Shown here one piece after another: positions 25,916-34,496 of a stretch of 64,000 nucleotides of DNA (position 1 is its first letter; each line of letters opens with the position of its first letter). Where the stretch lies: NCBI RefSeq assembly GCF_900476395.1, contig NZ_UIHB01000005.1, forward strand, positions 496,001 through 560,000. The letters are read 5' to 3'. A program made the translations under genes and the position numbers. This DNA is from Xanthomonas euroxanthea (lineage in GTDB: Bacteria > Pseudomonadota > Gammaproteobacteria > Xanthomonadales > Xanthomonadaceae). The notes beneath the pieces were generated by a model. It saw nothing but the letters and a program-made list of their open reading frames with translations. It searched no databases and was not told the DNA's origin.

Positions 25916-26050
25916 GGAATCGGGAATCGGGAATGGAGAATCGACAATACGGCTCTCCCGCAGACTGATGCGGTTCGACACGTGGAATAGCTCATCGAGC
26001 GGCGCAACGCTTTTCCCGATTCCCGATTCCCGATTCCCGATTCCCGATTA
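25916..26050. repeat. Dispersed GGGAATC-arm element after sufS
   Basis: Left arm 25916-25944 has three GGGAATC-type units. Right arm 26011-26050 has five near-perfect CCCGATT units in the inverse orientation, with about 66 bp between. It is the most regular copy in the window. It begins three bases after the sufS stop and ends 11 bases before the GNAT start. Confidence 0.88.
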
Positions 26051-26060
26051 AACTGCTCCC

Positions 26061-26600
26061 ATGCAGACCACCACCTTCCGTACCGCCACCGTCGACGATA
26101 TCGACGCCCTCGTGTCACTGGTGACCTCGGCCTATCGCGGTGATGTCAGCCGGGTGGGCTGGACCACCGAGGCCGACTTTCTCGACGGCGCGCGGATCGA
26201 TCCTGCAGTCCTGCGCGAGGACCTGCTGCGCGATCGCAGCCTGGTGCTGCTGGTCGAACAGGACAGGCGCCTGCTGGCCTGTGCGCATATCGCCGACGAC
26301 CAGGGTGCCGGCTACTTCGGCATGTTTGCGGTCGACCCCGCGCTGCAGGGCAGCGGGCTGGGCAAGACGCTGCTGGCCGAGGCCGAGCGTATCGCCCACA
26401 GCGAGTGGCAGCTGCCGGTAATGCGCATGACGGTGATCGACATTCGCGCCGAGCTGATCGCGTTCTATGAGCGACGCGGCTACCGCCGCACCGGCATCAC
26501 CAAACCGTTCCCGTATGGCGACGCGCGTTTCGGCGTGCCGCTGCGCCAGGACCTGCGCTTCGAGGTGCTGGAAAAACCGCTCGGCGGCGCAGCGCTGTGA
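26061..26600 (+). CDS. GNAT family N-acetyltransferase
   Basis: A 179-residue acetyl-CoA-dependent acyltransferase. It has FRTATVDDIDALVSLVTSAY at the start, motif A GYFGMFAVDPALQGSGLGKTL with the CoA-binding QGSGLG loop, and motif B MTVIDIRAELIAFYERRGY. The substrate is unknown. It overlaps the following Rieske gene by 4 bp (ATGA) and follows the suf operon after a repeat element, so it may be carried on suf transcripts. The family is clear and the function not. Confidence 0.9.
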   Translation: MQTTTFRTATVDDIDALVSLVTSAYRGDVSRVGWTTEADFLDGARIDPAVLREDLLRDRSLVLLVEQDRRLLACAHIADDQGAGYFGMFAVDPALQGSGLGKTLLAEAERIAHSEWQLPVMRMTVIDIRAELIAFYERRGYRRTGITKPFPYGDARFGVPLRQDLRFEVLEKPLGGAAL

Positions 26601-26926
26601 GCGACACCTGGACCTTTGTCTGCGCCAGCGAAGCGCTGCTGCCCGGCGAGCTGCAGACCGTCTGGGACGAGGTAACCGATGCCCCGATCGTGATCTTCAA
26701 CCTCGACGGCGAGCTGTACGCGCTGGAAGACCGCTGCAGCCATGAAGACTATGAATTGTCGCCGGGCACGTTCGACCCCGTAGAAGGCAGCATCGAGTGC
26801 CTGCTGCACAGCGCCCGCTTCGACATCCGCGACGGCCGCCCGCTGTGCGCACCGGCCTACACCGCGGTGCCCAAATTCCCGGTCAAGCGCGAACACGGCG
26901 GCATCTGGACCCGCGACGACCGCTGA
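26597..26926 (+). CDS. Rieske [2Fe-2S] ferredoxin-like protein
   Basis: A 109-residue soluble Rieske protein of the type that donates electrons to non-heme iron oxygenases. The ligands are complete: DRCSHEDYEL (Cys-x-His) and ECLLHSARFDI (Cys-x-x-His). There is no oxygenase subunit nearby, so its partner is unknown. It is translationally coupled to the GNAT and lies downstream of suf, which would make its own cluster. A housekeeping electron-carrier role is plausible. Confidence 0.92.
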   Translation: MSDTWTFVCASEALLPGELQTVWDEVTDAPIVIFNLDGELYALEDRCSHEDYELSPGTFDPVEGSIECLLHSARFDIRDGRPLCAPAYTAVPKFPVKREHGGIWTRDDR

Positions 26927-27492
26927 CAACGGCCGCATCCGCGCGCGTTACGGCAGCCGTGAGTGGAGGCCACGCACGGCGCTGATCTGCAGTGGGTCGC
27001 TGTCCTGCATGCACACCCCGGAGTCCGCAGCTCCGCGCCCTGCATGGGAATCCCCCTGCCATGTCAGCGAGCGCGGCCGGCTTGGAACGCGGCTGTTGGG
27101 CCGGCGAGCAGGCGCAGATACGCGCATCTCTCACGCATCTCTGCCTTGGGACTGCAGCTGCCTGATGCCTCAGGCGGCGCGGTTTGCCCCTTGGCCTGGC
27201 AGGCACCAAGAAAGATTGCAAAGAAGAATGATTTGCATTTAAGATCCCAGCCCTTCAGGCCTTCTTAACAACTGGCCTGCCCTGCGATCCCATGCGCCTA
27301 GCCCTGCTCGACACGTTTTTCCTGACCTTGCCCCGCATGCGCCTGGCTGCGCAGCGCATGCGTGTGTCCGGACACTGGTCGGGCCGACTGGCCGCCTCGG
27401 GCTAGCGGGCGCGCTCCCCGACCTGCCTTCCCATCCCGCATCCGCCGAGCCATCGCCAGGCCGGAGCCTCGCTTTCCTCTTCGAGACGCCTC
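26927..27492. other. 566-bp intergenic region upstream of the TonB receptor
   Basis: No coding sequence is supported. A promoter with an overlapping Fur-like box lies at 27216-27244. The remaining 250 bp up to the receptor start are GC-rich and contain a GCATGCGC...GCGCATGC inverted repeat near 27330-27365, which could fold in a long leader. Confidence 0.5.
27216..27244 (+). promoter_or_regulatory. Predicted iron-regulated promoter with Fur-like box
   Basis: A -35-like TTGCAA (27216-27221) and a weak -10 TTAAGA (27239-27244) are 17 bp apart. The spacer holds the dyad AATGATTTGCATT (27227-27239), close to half of the classic Fur box. It is an AT-rich island in GC-rich DNA ahead of a siderophore-receptor operon. 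The long distance to the start (about 250 bp) is a weakness. Confidence 0.45.
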
Positions 27493-29811
27493 ATGACTCC
27501 CAGGATTTCCCCGCTCACCTCGGCCGTGCTGCTGACGCTGTCCGCTCCTGCCTTCGCCCAGCCCGGCGATGCGCCGGCGCCTCCGGGCGCGGTCGATCTG
27601 GACGCCATCCGGGTGCAGCAGGAACGTGCGCAAAAGCCGTCCTCGCCCAAGTACACCGAGGTGCTGCGCGACACGCCGCAGACGATCACCGTGGTCACCA
27701 AGCAGACCATGGACCAGCAAAACCTGCTGTCGCTGCGCGACGTGCTGAGCACCCTGCCCGGCATCACCTTCGGCGCGGGCGAAGGCGGCGGCGGCTATGG
27801 CGACAGCATCAACCTGCGCGGCTTCACCGCCAGCAGCGACATCACCACCGATGGCGTGCGCGACAGCGCGCAGTACAGCCGCAGCGACACCTTCAACCTG
27901 GAAGCGGTGGAGCTGATCAACGGCGCCAACTCGGCCATGTCCGGCGCCGGTTCGGTCGGTGGCAACATCAATCTGGTGACCAAGACCGCCGGCCAGGGCG
28001 ACTTCACCAACGTCGTGGTCGGAGGCGGCAGCGACCGCTATGGCCGGCTGACCGCCGACAGCAATTACGATTTCGACAACGGCACCGCCGTGCGCCTGAA
28101 CGCGATGGGCCACACCCAGGACGTGCCGGGGCGCGATGAGGAATTCCGGCATCGCTGGGGGTTTGCGCCGTCGGTGGCCTTCGGCCTGGGCTCGGATACC
28201 CGCTTCACCCTGAGCTACCTGCACCAGCACGACAACAACCTGCCGCAGTACGGCGTGCCGTTCGCGCTCAGCCCGTTCAACGACGGTCCGCTGCCGGGCG
28301 TGGACCCGGAAACCTTCTTCGGCTACCGCAACACCTCGCGTCAGGACATCGACGTGGACATGCTGACCGGCGTGCTGGAAATGGACTTCGACGACACCGT
28401 CAAGCTGCGCAGCCTGGCGCGCGTGCAGCGGGTCGACCAGACCACCAACGCCACCGCGCTGCAGGGCACCTGGTGCCTGCCCGACGGCACCGATCCGTAC
28501 ACCGGCCGCGCCTGCGCCGGCCAGCCGGCGGCCAGCTGGAATCCGAACAGCGGCCCGCGCGGCCTGGTGCGCGAGACGGAGAACTTCATCGCGCACAGCC
28601 AGACCGACCTGACCGCCACCTTGCACACCGGCGCCATCGAGCACCGCGTGGTCGCTGGCGTGGCCTTCAGCAAGGAAGACTTCGAACTCGATAGCGGCAC
28701 CACCTTCCGCAATGCCGATGGCTCCACCACCGGCATCACCTATCCGCTGCAGTCCTTCGACAATCCCTACAACGTCTGGACCGGCCCGCAGAACTATTTC
28801 CGCACCGGGCGCAGCAAGGGCAGCCTGACCAACCAGGCGGTGTACCTGTTCGATACCTTGCAGTTCAACGAGCAATGGATGCTCAACCTGGGCGGCCGCT
28901 ACGAGCACAACGAAGGCGACAGCACCACCTATACCGTCAACGCCGCCGGCAACGTCACCGGTGTGAGCCCGGGCTTCCCGGCCGGCAGCGAAGAGGACCT
29001 GTTCTCGTATCGCGCCGGCCTGGTCTTCAAGCCGGCCGAGAACGCCAGCCTGTACCTGTCCTACGCCAACAGCAAGACGCCCTCCAAGGCCTCGGTCAAC
29101 GGCTCGTGCACGCCGATCGCCACTGCCACCGCCGGCGCCAACTGCAATGTCGAGCCGGAGACGGCGGTCAACATCGAACTGGGCGGCAAGTGGGACGTGC
29201 TGGACCAGCGCCTGGCACTGACCGCCGCGCTGTTCCGCAACGAGCGCGAAAACTACAAGGTCAACAGCGGCGACCCGCTGATTCCCGAGCAGGTGCTGGA
29301 CGGCAAGGCGCGCGTGGACGGCATCGCGCTTGGCGCCGCCGGTTACCTGACCGAGCGCTGGTCGATCTTCGCCAACTACACCTTCCTGGACAGCGAAGTG
29401 CTGCAGAGCGTGTCCAACCGCACCGAGAGCCTCACCGGCGACCCGGTGGCCGGACGCGAGCTGGTGCAGACCCCGCGCAATGCCGGCAACATCTGGACCA
29501 CCTACACGCTCAACCAGTGGACCTTCGGCTACGGCGTCACCTACCAGGGCGGCTTCTATCCGAATAATTCCTCGGCGGCCGCCTACATCAAGACCGATGA
29601 CTACTGGGTGCACCGCGCGATGGTCGGCCTGCGCGTCAACGACTGGCTCAGCCTGCAGTTGAACGTCAACAACCTGTTCGACGAGGAGTACTACACCAGC
29701 GTGCGCAACAACCTCACCGTCAACGCCGCAGGGACTGTCACGGCGGGCAATGGCTGGGCAATTCCTGGCGAAGGCCGCTCGGCGGTGTTGAGCGCAACGT
29801 TTAGTTTCTAA
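27493..29811 (+). CDS. fiu: TonB-dependent catecholate siderophore receptor (Fiu/PiuA-like)
   Basis: A 772-residue outer-membrane receptor for ferric siderophores. The signal peptide ends SAPAFAQ; the plug domain has LRDTPQTITVVTKQTMDQQ, GGYGDSINLRGFTASSDI and VELINGANSAMSGAGSVGGNIN. The barrel ends in ATFSF with the C-terminal phenylalanine. Plug and barrel resemble Fiu and PiuA rather than TonB sugar receptors. It heads a run of iron-related genes on the plus strand. A strong stem-loop follows it. The ligand is inferred from the family. Confidence 0.93.
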   Translation: MTPRISPLTSAVLLTLSAPAFAQPGDAPAPPGAVDLDAIRVQQERAQKPSSPKYTEVLRDTPQTITVVTKQTMDQQNLLSLRDVLSTLPGITFGAGEGGGGYGDSINLRGFTASSDITTDGVRDSAQYSRSDTFNLEAVELINGANSAMSGAGSVGGNINLVTKTAGQGDFTNVVVGGGSDRYGRLTADSNYDFDNGTAVRLNAMGHTQDVPGRDEEFRHRWGFAPSVAFGLGSDTRFTLSYLHQHDNNLPQYGVPFALSPFNDGPLPGVDPETFFGYRNTSRQDIDVDMLTGVLEMDFDDTVKLRSLARVQRVDQTTNATALQGTWCLPDGTDPYTGRACAGQPAASWNPNSGPRGLVRETENFIAHSQTDLTATLHTGAIEHRVVAGVAFSKEDFELDSGTTFRNADGSTTGITYPLQSFDNPYNVWTGPQNYFRTGRSKGSLTNQAVYLFDTLQFNEQWMLNLGGRYEHNEGDSTTYTVNAAGNVTGVSPGFPAGSEEDLFSYRAGLVFKPAENASLYLSYANSKTPSKASVNGSCTPIATATAGANCNVEPETAVNIELGGKWDVLDQRLALTAALFRNERENYKVNSGDPLIPEQVLDGKARVDGIALGAAGYLTERWSIFANYTFLDSEVLQSVSNRTESLTGDPVAGRELVQTPRNAGNIWTTYTLNQWTFGYGVTYQGGFYPNNSSAAAYIKTDDYWVHRAMVGLRVNDWLSLQLNVNNLFDEEYYTSVRNNLTVNAAGTVTAGNGWAIPGEGRSAVLSATFSF

Positions 29812-29819
29812 GCCTCCGG

Positions 29820-29848
29820 CACGCCGCCCGCACAGTGCGGGCGGCGTG
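29820..29848 (+). promoter_or_regulatory. Perfect stem-loop between the receptor and piuC
   Basis: Arms of 14 bp (CACGCCGCCCGCAC and its exact complement) around a single central base, 8 bp after the receptor stop and 12 bp before the piuC ATG. There is no T-run, so it is better seen as an mRNA-stability or partial-termination structure that would uncouple receptor level from downstream genes. It also covers the usual ribosome-site position of piuC in part. Confidence 0.6.
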
Positions 29849-29859
29849 GAGATCTGCCC

Positions 29860-30546
29860 ATGTTGCTGCCCATTCCCGATGTCCTCACCCCCGCACAACT
29901 CGGCGAGTTGCGGGCACGGCTGGACGCAGCCGACTGGGCGGACGGCCGCATCACTGCCGGCCATCAGTCCGCGCAGGCCAAGGACAACGCACAACTGCCC
30001 GAAGACAGCGCCATTGCACGCGAGGCCGGCGCGCTGGTGCTCGAGGCGCTCGCGCGCAACAGCACGTTCTTTTCGGCGGTGTTGCCGCGGCGCATCTATC
30101 CGCCGCTGTTCAACCGCTACAGCGGCGGGCAGTCGTTCGGGTATCACGTCGACAACGCGATCCGTTACGACCGCAGTCGCGGCGGCGCAGATCCCATCCG
30201 CACCGATGTCTCCGCCACCTTGTTCCTCAGCGACCCGGACAGCTACGACGGCGGCGAGCTGGTGATCGAAGACACCTACGGCACGCAGTCGGTGAAGCTG
30301 CCGGCCGGGCACCTGGTGATCTATCCCGGCACCAGCCTGCATCGGGTAATGCCGGTGACCGGCGGCGCCCGTGTGGCGTGTTTCTTCTGGACGCAAAGCA
30401 TGTTGCGCGACGATGCGCAGCGGCGCCTGCTGTTCGAACTGGATGTGTCCATCCGGCGGCTGACCCAGGACACCCCCGGCCATCCGTCGCTGATCCAGCT
30501 CACCGGCGTGTACCACAACCTGTTGCGGCAATGGGCCGATGTCTGA
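29860..30546 (+). CDS. piuC: PKHD-type Fe(II)/2-oxoglutarate dioxygenase PiuC
   Basis: A 228-residue PKHD hydroxylase of the YbiX/PiuC group. Iron ligands are H96-x-D98 in GYHVDNA and H161 in TSLHRVMPV, with R171 in GARVACFF placed to bind 2-oxoglutarate. The family is nearly always next to a catecholate siderophore receptor, as here, and is thought to modify the siderophore or its breakdown products, though the substrate is unproven. The Sel1 gene starts 8 bp inside its end. Confidence 0.93.
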   Translation: MLLPIPDVLTPAQLGELRARLDAADWADGRITAGHQSAQAKDNAQLPEDSAIAREAGALVLEALARNSTFFSAVLPRRIYPPLFNRYSGGQSFGYHVDNAIRYDRSRGGADPIRTDVSATLFLSDPDSYDGGELVIEDTYGTQSVKLPAGHLVIYPGTSLHRVMPVTGGARVACFFWTQSMLRDDAQRRLLFELDVSIRRLTQDTPGHPSLIQLTGVYHNLLRQWADV

Positions 30547-31297
30547 GCCCACACTGGACCCCACGCAGTTGATCGACCTGCTGCGCACCCACCCCGATCG
30601 CGCGATCGCATGTCTGCGCAAGGCCGCCGAGCGCCAGGATCTGGCGGCGCAACTGCTGCTCGCGCAGCTCTACGCCGAGGGCCGCGGCATCCCCGCCGAT
30701 CCGGCCATGGCCATGCTGTGGTACGAGGTGGCCGCCAATGCCGGGCATGCGGAAGCGATGAACCAGTTGGGGCGTTGCCATGAACTGGGCTTCGGCACCG
30801 CGTGCAACGCGGTGCTGGCGGCGCTGTGGTATCGCCGCGCCGCCGAACATGGCCTGGATTGGGGCATGTACAACCTTGCGCATCTGTACGGCTCCGGGCG
30901 TGGCGTGCCACAGGACCACGCCCAGGCGCTGGCGCTGTACCGCACGGCCGCCGAACGCGGGCACGCCAAGTCGATGAACTTTGTGGCGCGCTATCTCGAC
31001 CAGGGCCTGGCCTGCACCGCGGATCCGATCGCTGCGCGCCACTGGTATCGCCGCTCTGCAGAAGCAGGCGATTTTCGCGGCCAGGCCAGTTACGCCACCT
31101 TGCTCGCGGATGCCGGCGACCTCGATCAGGCCGAGCGCTGGATGCGCCGTGCGATCGCCGGCGGGCATGCCGGCTTCCTGCAACAGCTCACGCCGTTGCT
31201 GGCGGGTGCAACGCACCCACGTCTGCGCGCGTTGCTGAGCGAAGTGACCGCGCGGCAATCGCAGTTGCAGCCGTCGCCGGCAGCGGACGTGGCCTGA
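30539..31297 (+). CDS. Sel1-repeat protein of the piu locus
   Basis: A 252-residue protein made of Sel1/TPR-like helical repeats: [20 protein letters not shown], then [16 protein letters not shown] and [18 protein letters not shown] are successive units of about 36 residues. No signal peptide is seen, so it is probably cytoplasmic and used for protein contact. The 8-bp overlap with piuC indicates co-translation. The same piuC-Sel1 order is known beside piuA in Pseudomonas, to my recollection. A specific partner is not known. Confidence 0.88.
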   Translation: MSEPTLDPTQLIDLLRTHPDRAIACLRKAAERQDLAAQLLLAQLYAEGRGIPADPAMAMLWYEVAANAGHAEAMNQLGRCHELGFGTACNAVLAALWYRRAAEHGLDWGMYNLAHLYGSGRGVPQDHAQALALYRTAAERGHAKSMNFVARYLDQGLACTADPIAARHWYRRSAEAGDFRGQASYATLLADAGDLDQAERWMRRAIAGGHAGFLQQLTPLLAGATHPRLRALLSEVTARQSQLQPSPAADVA

Positions 31298-31302
31298 GCG
31301 GC

Positions 31303-31941
31303 ATGGCCACTTCCAATGACACCCTGGCCACCACGCAGCAACGCCGCGGCTTCTGGCTGCGCATGCTGCATCAATGGCACTGGATCAGTTCGGCGCTGTG
31401 CCTGATCGGCATGCTGCTGTTCACCATCACCGGGCTGACCTTGAATCACGCCGCGCGCATTGAAGCCAGCCCCTCGACCGAACACCGCACGCTCACGCTG
31501 CCGCCGGCACTGCTCAAGTCTCTGGGCACCCGCGAAGATGGCGACGCCCCGCTGCCACCGCGCGTGGCGCAGTGGCTGGGGCGCGAGCTGGAGATCAGCA
31601 TCGGCACGCGCAACGGCGAATGGTCGGCCGACGAGGTGTATCTGGCGCTGCCGCGCCCCGGCGGCGATGCGTGGCTGAGCCTGGATCGCAACACCGGCGC
31701 GATCGAATACGAGCGTACCGGGCGCGGCGCCATCGCCTATCTCAACGACCTGCACAAGGGCCGTAACGCAGGGCCAGCCTGGGGCTGGTTCATCGACGTG
31801 TTCGCCATCGCCTGCCTGGTGTTCTGCATCACCGGGCTGTTCCTGCTGCATCTGCATGCGCGCCAGCGCCGCATGACCTGGCCGCTGGTCGGCCTGGGCC
31901 TGCTGATTCCGTTGCTGCTTGCCCTGCTGTTGATCCACTGA
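31303..31941 (+). CDS. PepSY-associated membrane protein
   Basis: A 212-residue inner-membrane protein. TM1 is about residues 26-46 ([20 protein letters not shown]), a periplasmic PepSY-like domain follows with [20 protein letters not shown] and the TGAIEYERT turn, then TM2 ([21 protein letters not shown]) and TM3 at the C-terminus ([18 protein letters not shown]). The HQWHW and LHKGRN motifs with conserved histidines recall PiuB/PepSY_TM electron-transfer proteins. It is shorter than the usual PepSY_TM protein (about 400 residues), with one repeat only. It probably passes electrons across the membrane, which is inference. Confidence 0.8.
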   Translation: MATSNDTLATTQQRRGFWLRMLHQWHWISSALCLIGMLLFTITGLTLNHAARIEASPSTEHRTLTLPPALLKSLGTREDGDAPLPPRVAQWLGRELEISIGTRNGEWSADEVYLALPRPGGDAWLSLDRNTGAIEYERTGRGAIAYLNDLHKGRNAGPAWGWFIDVFAIACLVFCITGLFLLHLHARQRRMTWPLVGLGLLIPLLLALLLIH

Positions 31942-31961
31942 CCTTTCTACCGGAGACGATC

Positions 31962-32477
31962 ATGCGCGCCACCCTGACCATCGCCCTGAGCGGCCTGCTC
32001 TCCATGCCGGCATACGCCGCCACGCTCGACATCAACGTCGAGATCCCCAAGCTCAACGTCGCCGAGTACCACCGCCCCTATGTGGCGATCTGGCTGGAAG
32101 GTGCGGACCAGAAGGTCGCCGCCAACCTGGCGGTCTGGTATCAATCCAAGGACACCGCCGAAGGCCATGGCACCAAGTGGCTGCCGGACCTGCGCCAGTG
32201 GTGGCGCAAGAGCGGGCGCACCCTGGAGGTGCCGGTCGACGGCGTCACCGGTCCCACCCGTCCGGCCGGCGCGCATGCGCTGTCGTTCTCCGACACCAAG
32301 GGCGCATTGACGTCGCTGCCGGCCGGCCAGTACACGCTGGTGGTGGAAGCCGCGCGCGAGGTCGGCGGCCGCGAGCTGGTCAAGGTGCCTTTCACCTGGC
32401 CGGCTAAGACGCCGCAGAGCGCCAAGGCCAGCGGCAGCAGCGAACTGGGCGCCGTCAGCCTGGTCGCCAAACCGTGA
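31962..32477 (+). CDS. DUF2271 periplasmic protein
   Basis: A 171-residue exported protein of the DUF2271 family. The signal peptide ends SMPAYAA; the body has [29 protein letters not shown] strands, [15 protein letters not shown] and [20 protein letters not shown], the family's hallmark tail. DUF2271 genes commonly lie beside PepSY, DUF4198 and ApbE genes. I see SDTKGALTS, which is near but not the standard flavinylation motif, so it is not shown to be a flavoprotein. It follows the PepSY gene after 20 bp. Confidence 0.88.
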   Translation: MRATLTIALSGLLSMPAYAATLDINVEIPKLNVAEYHRPYVAIWLEGADQKVAANLAVWYQSKDTAEGHGTKWLPDLRQWWRKSGRTLEVPVDGVTGPTRPAGAHALSFSDTKGALTSLPAGQYTLVVEAAREVGGRELVKVPFTWPAKTPQSAKASGSSELGAVSLVAKP

Positions 32478-32650
32478 CACCTGGCGTCGGCCGGTGGCGC
32501 GGGCCGCTTGCGTCCCTGCCCCGCTGGCGCCCGCTGCAGCCGCTTCAGCAGATCGTCTCCCGCTTTTTTGTCCCACGCATCCAGCCAGCGCAGCGACGCG
32601 CGCTGATCAGACACGTGCCCACCGCCCTTATCGTCCTTCAAGGAGTTGTC

Positions 32651-33454
32651 ATGCAACGTTCGCTCGTCCTGGTCGCCCTGCTCGCCGCACTGCCGGTCAG
32701 CGCACTCGCCCACAAGGCCTGGTTGCTGCCGTCGCAGACCGTCATCGCCGGCGAGGCCCCGTGGATCACCGTGGATGCGGCGGTCTCCAACGACCTGTTC
32801 TACTTCAATCACGTGCCGCTGCGCCTGGACAAGCTGAGCATCACCGCACCCGATGGCAGCGCGCTCACGCCGGAAAATCCGGCCACCGGCAAGTACCGCA
32901 GCGTGTTCGACCTGCAGCTCACCCAACCCGGCACCTACAAGCTGAGCATCGTCAACGCCGGCCTGTTCGCCAGCTGGAAGGAAGACGGCAAGCCCAAGCG
33001 CTGGCGCGGCGACGAAGCCCGCTTCGCCACCGAGGTGCCGAAGAACGCGCAGGACCTGCAGGTCTCGCAGTCCTTCAATCGCGTGGAAACCTTCGTCACC
33101 CGCGGCGCGCCGACCACCACCGTGTTCAAGCCCAGCGGCAAGGGCATCGAGCTGGTGCCGGTGACCCATCCCAACGATCTGGTCGCCGGCGAGGCGGCGC
33201 AGTTCACGCTGCAACTGGACGGCAAGCCGGCGGCCGGGCTGGAGATCGAGATCGTGCGCGGCGGTACCCGCTATCGCGATGCGCAGAACGAGATCAAGCT
33301 CACCACCGATGCCAAGGGCGGCTTCAGCGTGACCTGGCCGGAGGCCGGCATGTACTGGCTGGAAACCACCACCGAAGACACCAAGACCTCGCTGCCGCAG
33401 GCCAAGCAGCGCCGCCTGGGCTATGTCGCCACGCTGGAAGTGCTGCCGCAGTAA
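32651..33454 (+). CDS. DUF4198 periplasmic protein
   Basis: A 267-residue exported protein of the DUF4198 family (NikM/CbiK-like beta-sandwich, metal-related). The signal peptide ends [10 protein letters not shown], with the first mature histidine typical of the family: [12 protein letters not shown]. It goes on with [17 protein letters not shown], a middle [16 protein letters not shown] and a C-terminal [16 protein letters not shown]. An AAGGAG ribosome site sits 6 bp before ATG 32651. It is in line with DUF2271 and apbE, so it probably belongs to the same envelope redox or metal unit. Confidence 0.88.
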   Translation: MQRSLVLVALLAALPVSALAHKAWLLPSQTVIAGEAPWITVDAAVSNDLFYFNHVPLRLDKLSITAPDGSALTPENPATGKYRSVFDLQLTQPGTYKLSIVNAGLFASWKEDGKPKRWRGDEARFATEVPKNAQDLQVSQSFNRVETFVTRGAPTTTVFKPSGKGIELVPVTHPNDLVAGEAAQFTLQLDGKPAAGLEIEIVRGGTRYRDAQNEIKLTTDAKGGFSVTWPEAGMYWLETTTEDTKTSLPQAKQRRLGYVATLEVLPQ

Positions 33455-33521
33455 TCTGCCGGCACGCGGCAGGAGCGCGCACAGCGTGCATCCTGCCGCG
33501 CCATCTTCATACGATCCGTCC

Positions 33522-34496
33522 ATGCCCGTACCGTCTTCCTCCGACCACGCCATTGCCACGCTCGGCGGCCGCAGCATGGGCACCACCTGGAGCGTGAAGC
33601 TGGTGGCGCCGCGCGGACGCGATCTGCACCCCTTGCATGCGTGCATCCAGGCCGCACTGGACCGCGTGGTTGCGCAGATGAGTACCTGGGAAGCCGATTC
33701 GGATATCAGCCGTTACAACCGCGCACCGCCAGGCAGCTGGCACCGCCTGCCCGACGAATTCCACGCGGTGCTGAGCGCCGCACTCGAGATTGCACAGGCC
33801 AGCGATAGCGCCTTCGATCCCACCATCGGCCCGATGGTCGAGCTATGGGGTTTCGGCGCTGCCGGCGGGCGTCAGCGGGTGCCGACAGCGGAGGCGATCG
33901 CATTGGCCAGCCTGCGCTGCGGCTGGCAGCGCCTGCAGCTGGATGGCAGGCGCGTGCTGCAGCCGGGCGCAGCGGCACTTGATCTGTCCGGCATCGCCAA
34001 AGGGTTTGGTGTGGACTGCGTGCATCGTGCCTTGCTGCAGTCGGGGATCGACAGTGCCTTGATCGAGGTCGGCGGCGAATTGTTCGGCTACGGGCGCAAG
34101 CCCGATGGCAGCGTATGGCGCGTGCTGGTCGAATCGGCCCCCGACGAAGATGCCGGCACCGCGCTGCCGGCACGCGTGCTGGCACTGGAGGGGCTGGCAG
34201 TGGCCACCTCCGGCGATCGCTGGCACCGCTTCGATGCCGATGGCACGCGCTATACGCATACCTTCGACCCACGCAGCGGCACGCCCGTTCCGCATGCCCC
34301 CGCGGCGGTCACCGTACTGGCTCCCGATGCGATGCAGGCCGATGCCTGGGCCACCGCGATGACCGTGCTCGGCGTCGATGCCGGTCTTGCCCGTGCACGC
34401 AAGGCGGACCTGGCCGTGCGATTTCTGGTGCGCAAGGACGGCATTCTGCTCGAATCCATGAGCCCGGCGTTCGAACGCCACCTGTCCGCGTCATGA
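33522..34496 (+). CDS. apbE: FAD:protein FMN transferase ApbE
   Basis: A 324-residue enzyme that attaches FMN from FAD to Ser/Thr of target proteins outside the cytoplasm. It has GGRSMGTTWSVKLVA, MSTWEADSDISRYN, ALDLSGIAKGFGVD, LIEVGGELFGYG and the Mg site region THTFDPRSGTP. No signal peptide or lipobox is clear at ATG 33522 or in the upstream frame, so it may act in the cytoplasm, unlike most ApbE. It overlaps the next gene by 4 bp (ATGA). The presence of ApbE predicts a flavinylated partner, not identified in the cluster. Confidence 0.93.
   Translation: MPVPSSSDHAIATLGGRSMGTTWSVKLVAPRGRDLHPLHACIQAALDRVVAQMSTWEADSDISRYNRAPPGSWHRLPDEFHAVLSAALEIAQASDSAFDPTIGPMVELWGFGAAGGRQRVPTAEAIALASLRCGWQRLQLDGRRVLQPGAAALDLSGIAKGFGVDCVHRALLQSGIDSALIEVGGELFGYGRKPDGSVWRVLVESAPDEDAGTALPARVLALEGLAVATSGDRWHRFDADGTRYTHTFDPRSGTPVPHAPAAVTVLAPDAMQADAWATAMTVLGVDAGLARARKADLAVRFLVRKDGILLESMSPAFERHLSAS

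Noticed and set aside
27298..30621. A 1107-codon open frame on the minus strand
   Set aside because: It lies antisense to the TonB receptor and piuC, which have clear family motifs. Its composition (many His, Gln, Arg, Gly and Ala residues with no domain) is what high-GC third positions produce on the opposite strand.
31962..32477. DUF2271 protein as the covalent FMN carrier for ApbE
   Set aside because: The closest segment, SDTKGALTS, does not match the usual D-x-x-(S/T)-G-A-(S/T) flavinylation motif. The PepSY segment DRNTGAI also lacks the final acceptor residue. I left the target open.
34115..34492. Longer start for the diflavin reductase inside apbE
   Set aside because: The open frame extends upstream only by overlap with apbE; ATG 34493 begins just before the TM anchor and gives an ATGA overlap, which is the usual coupling.
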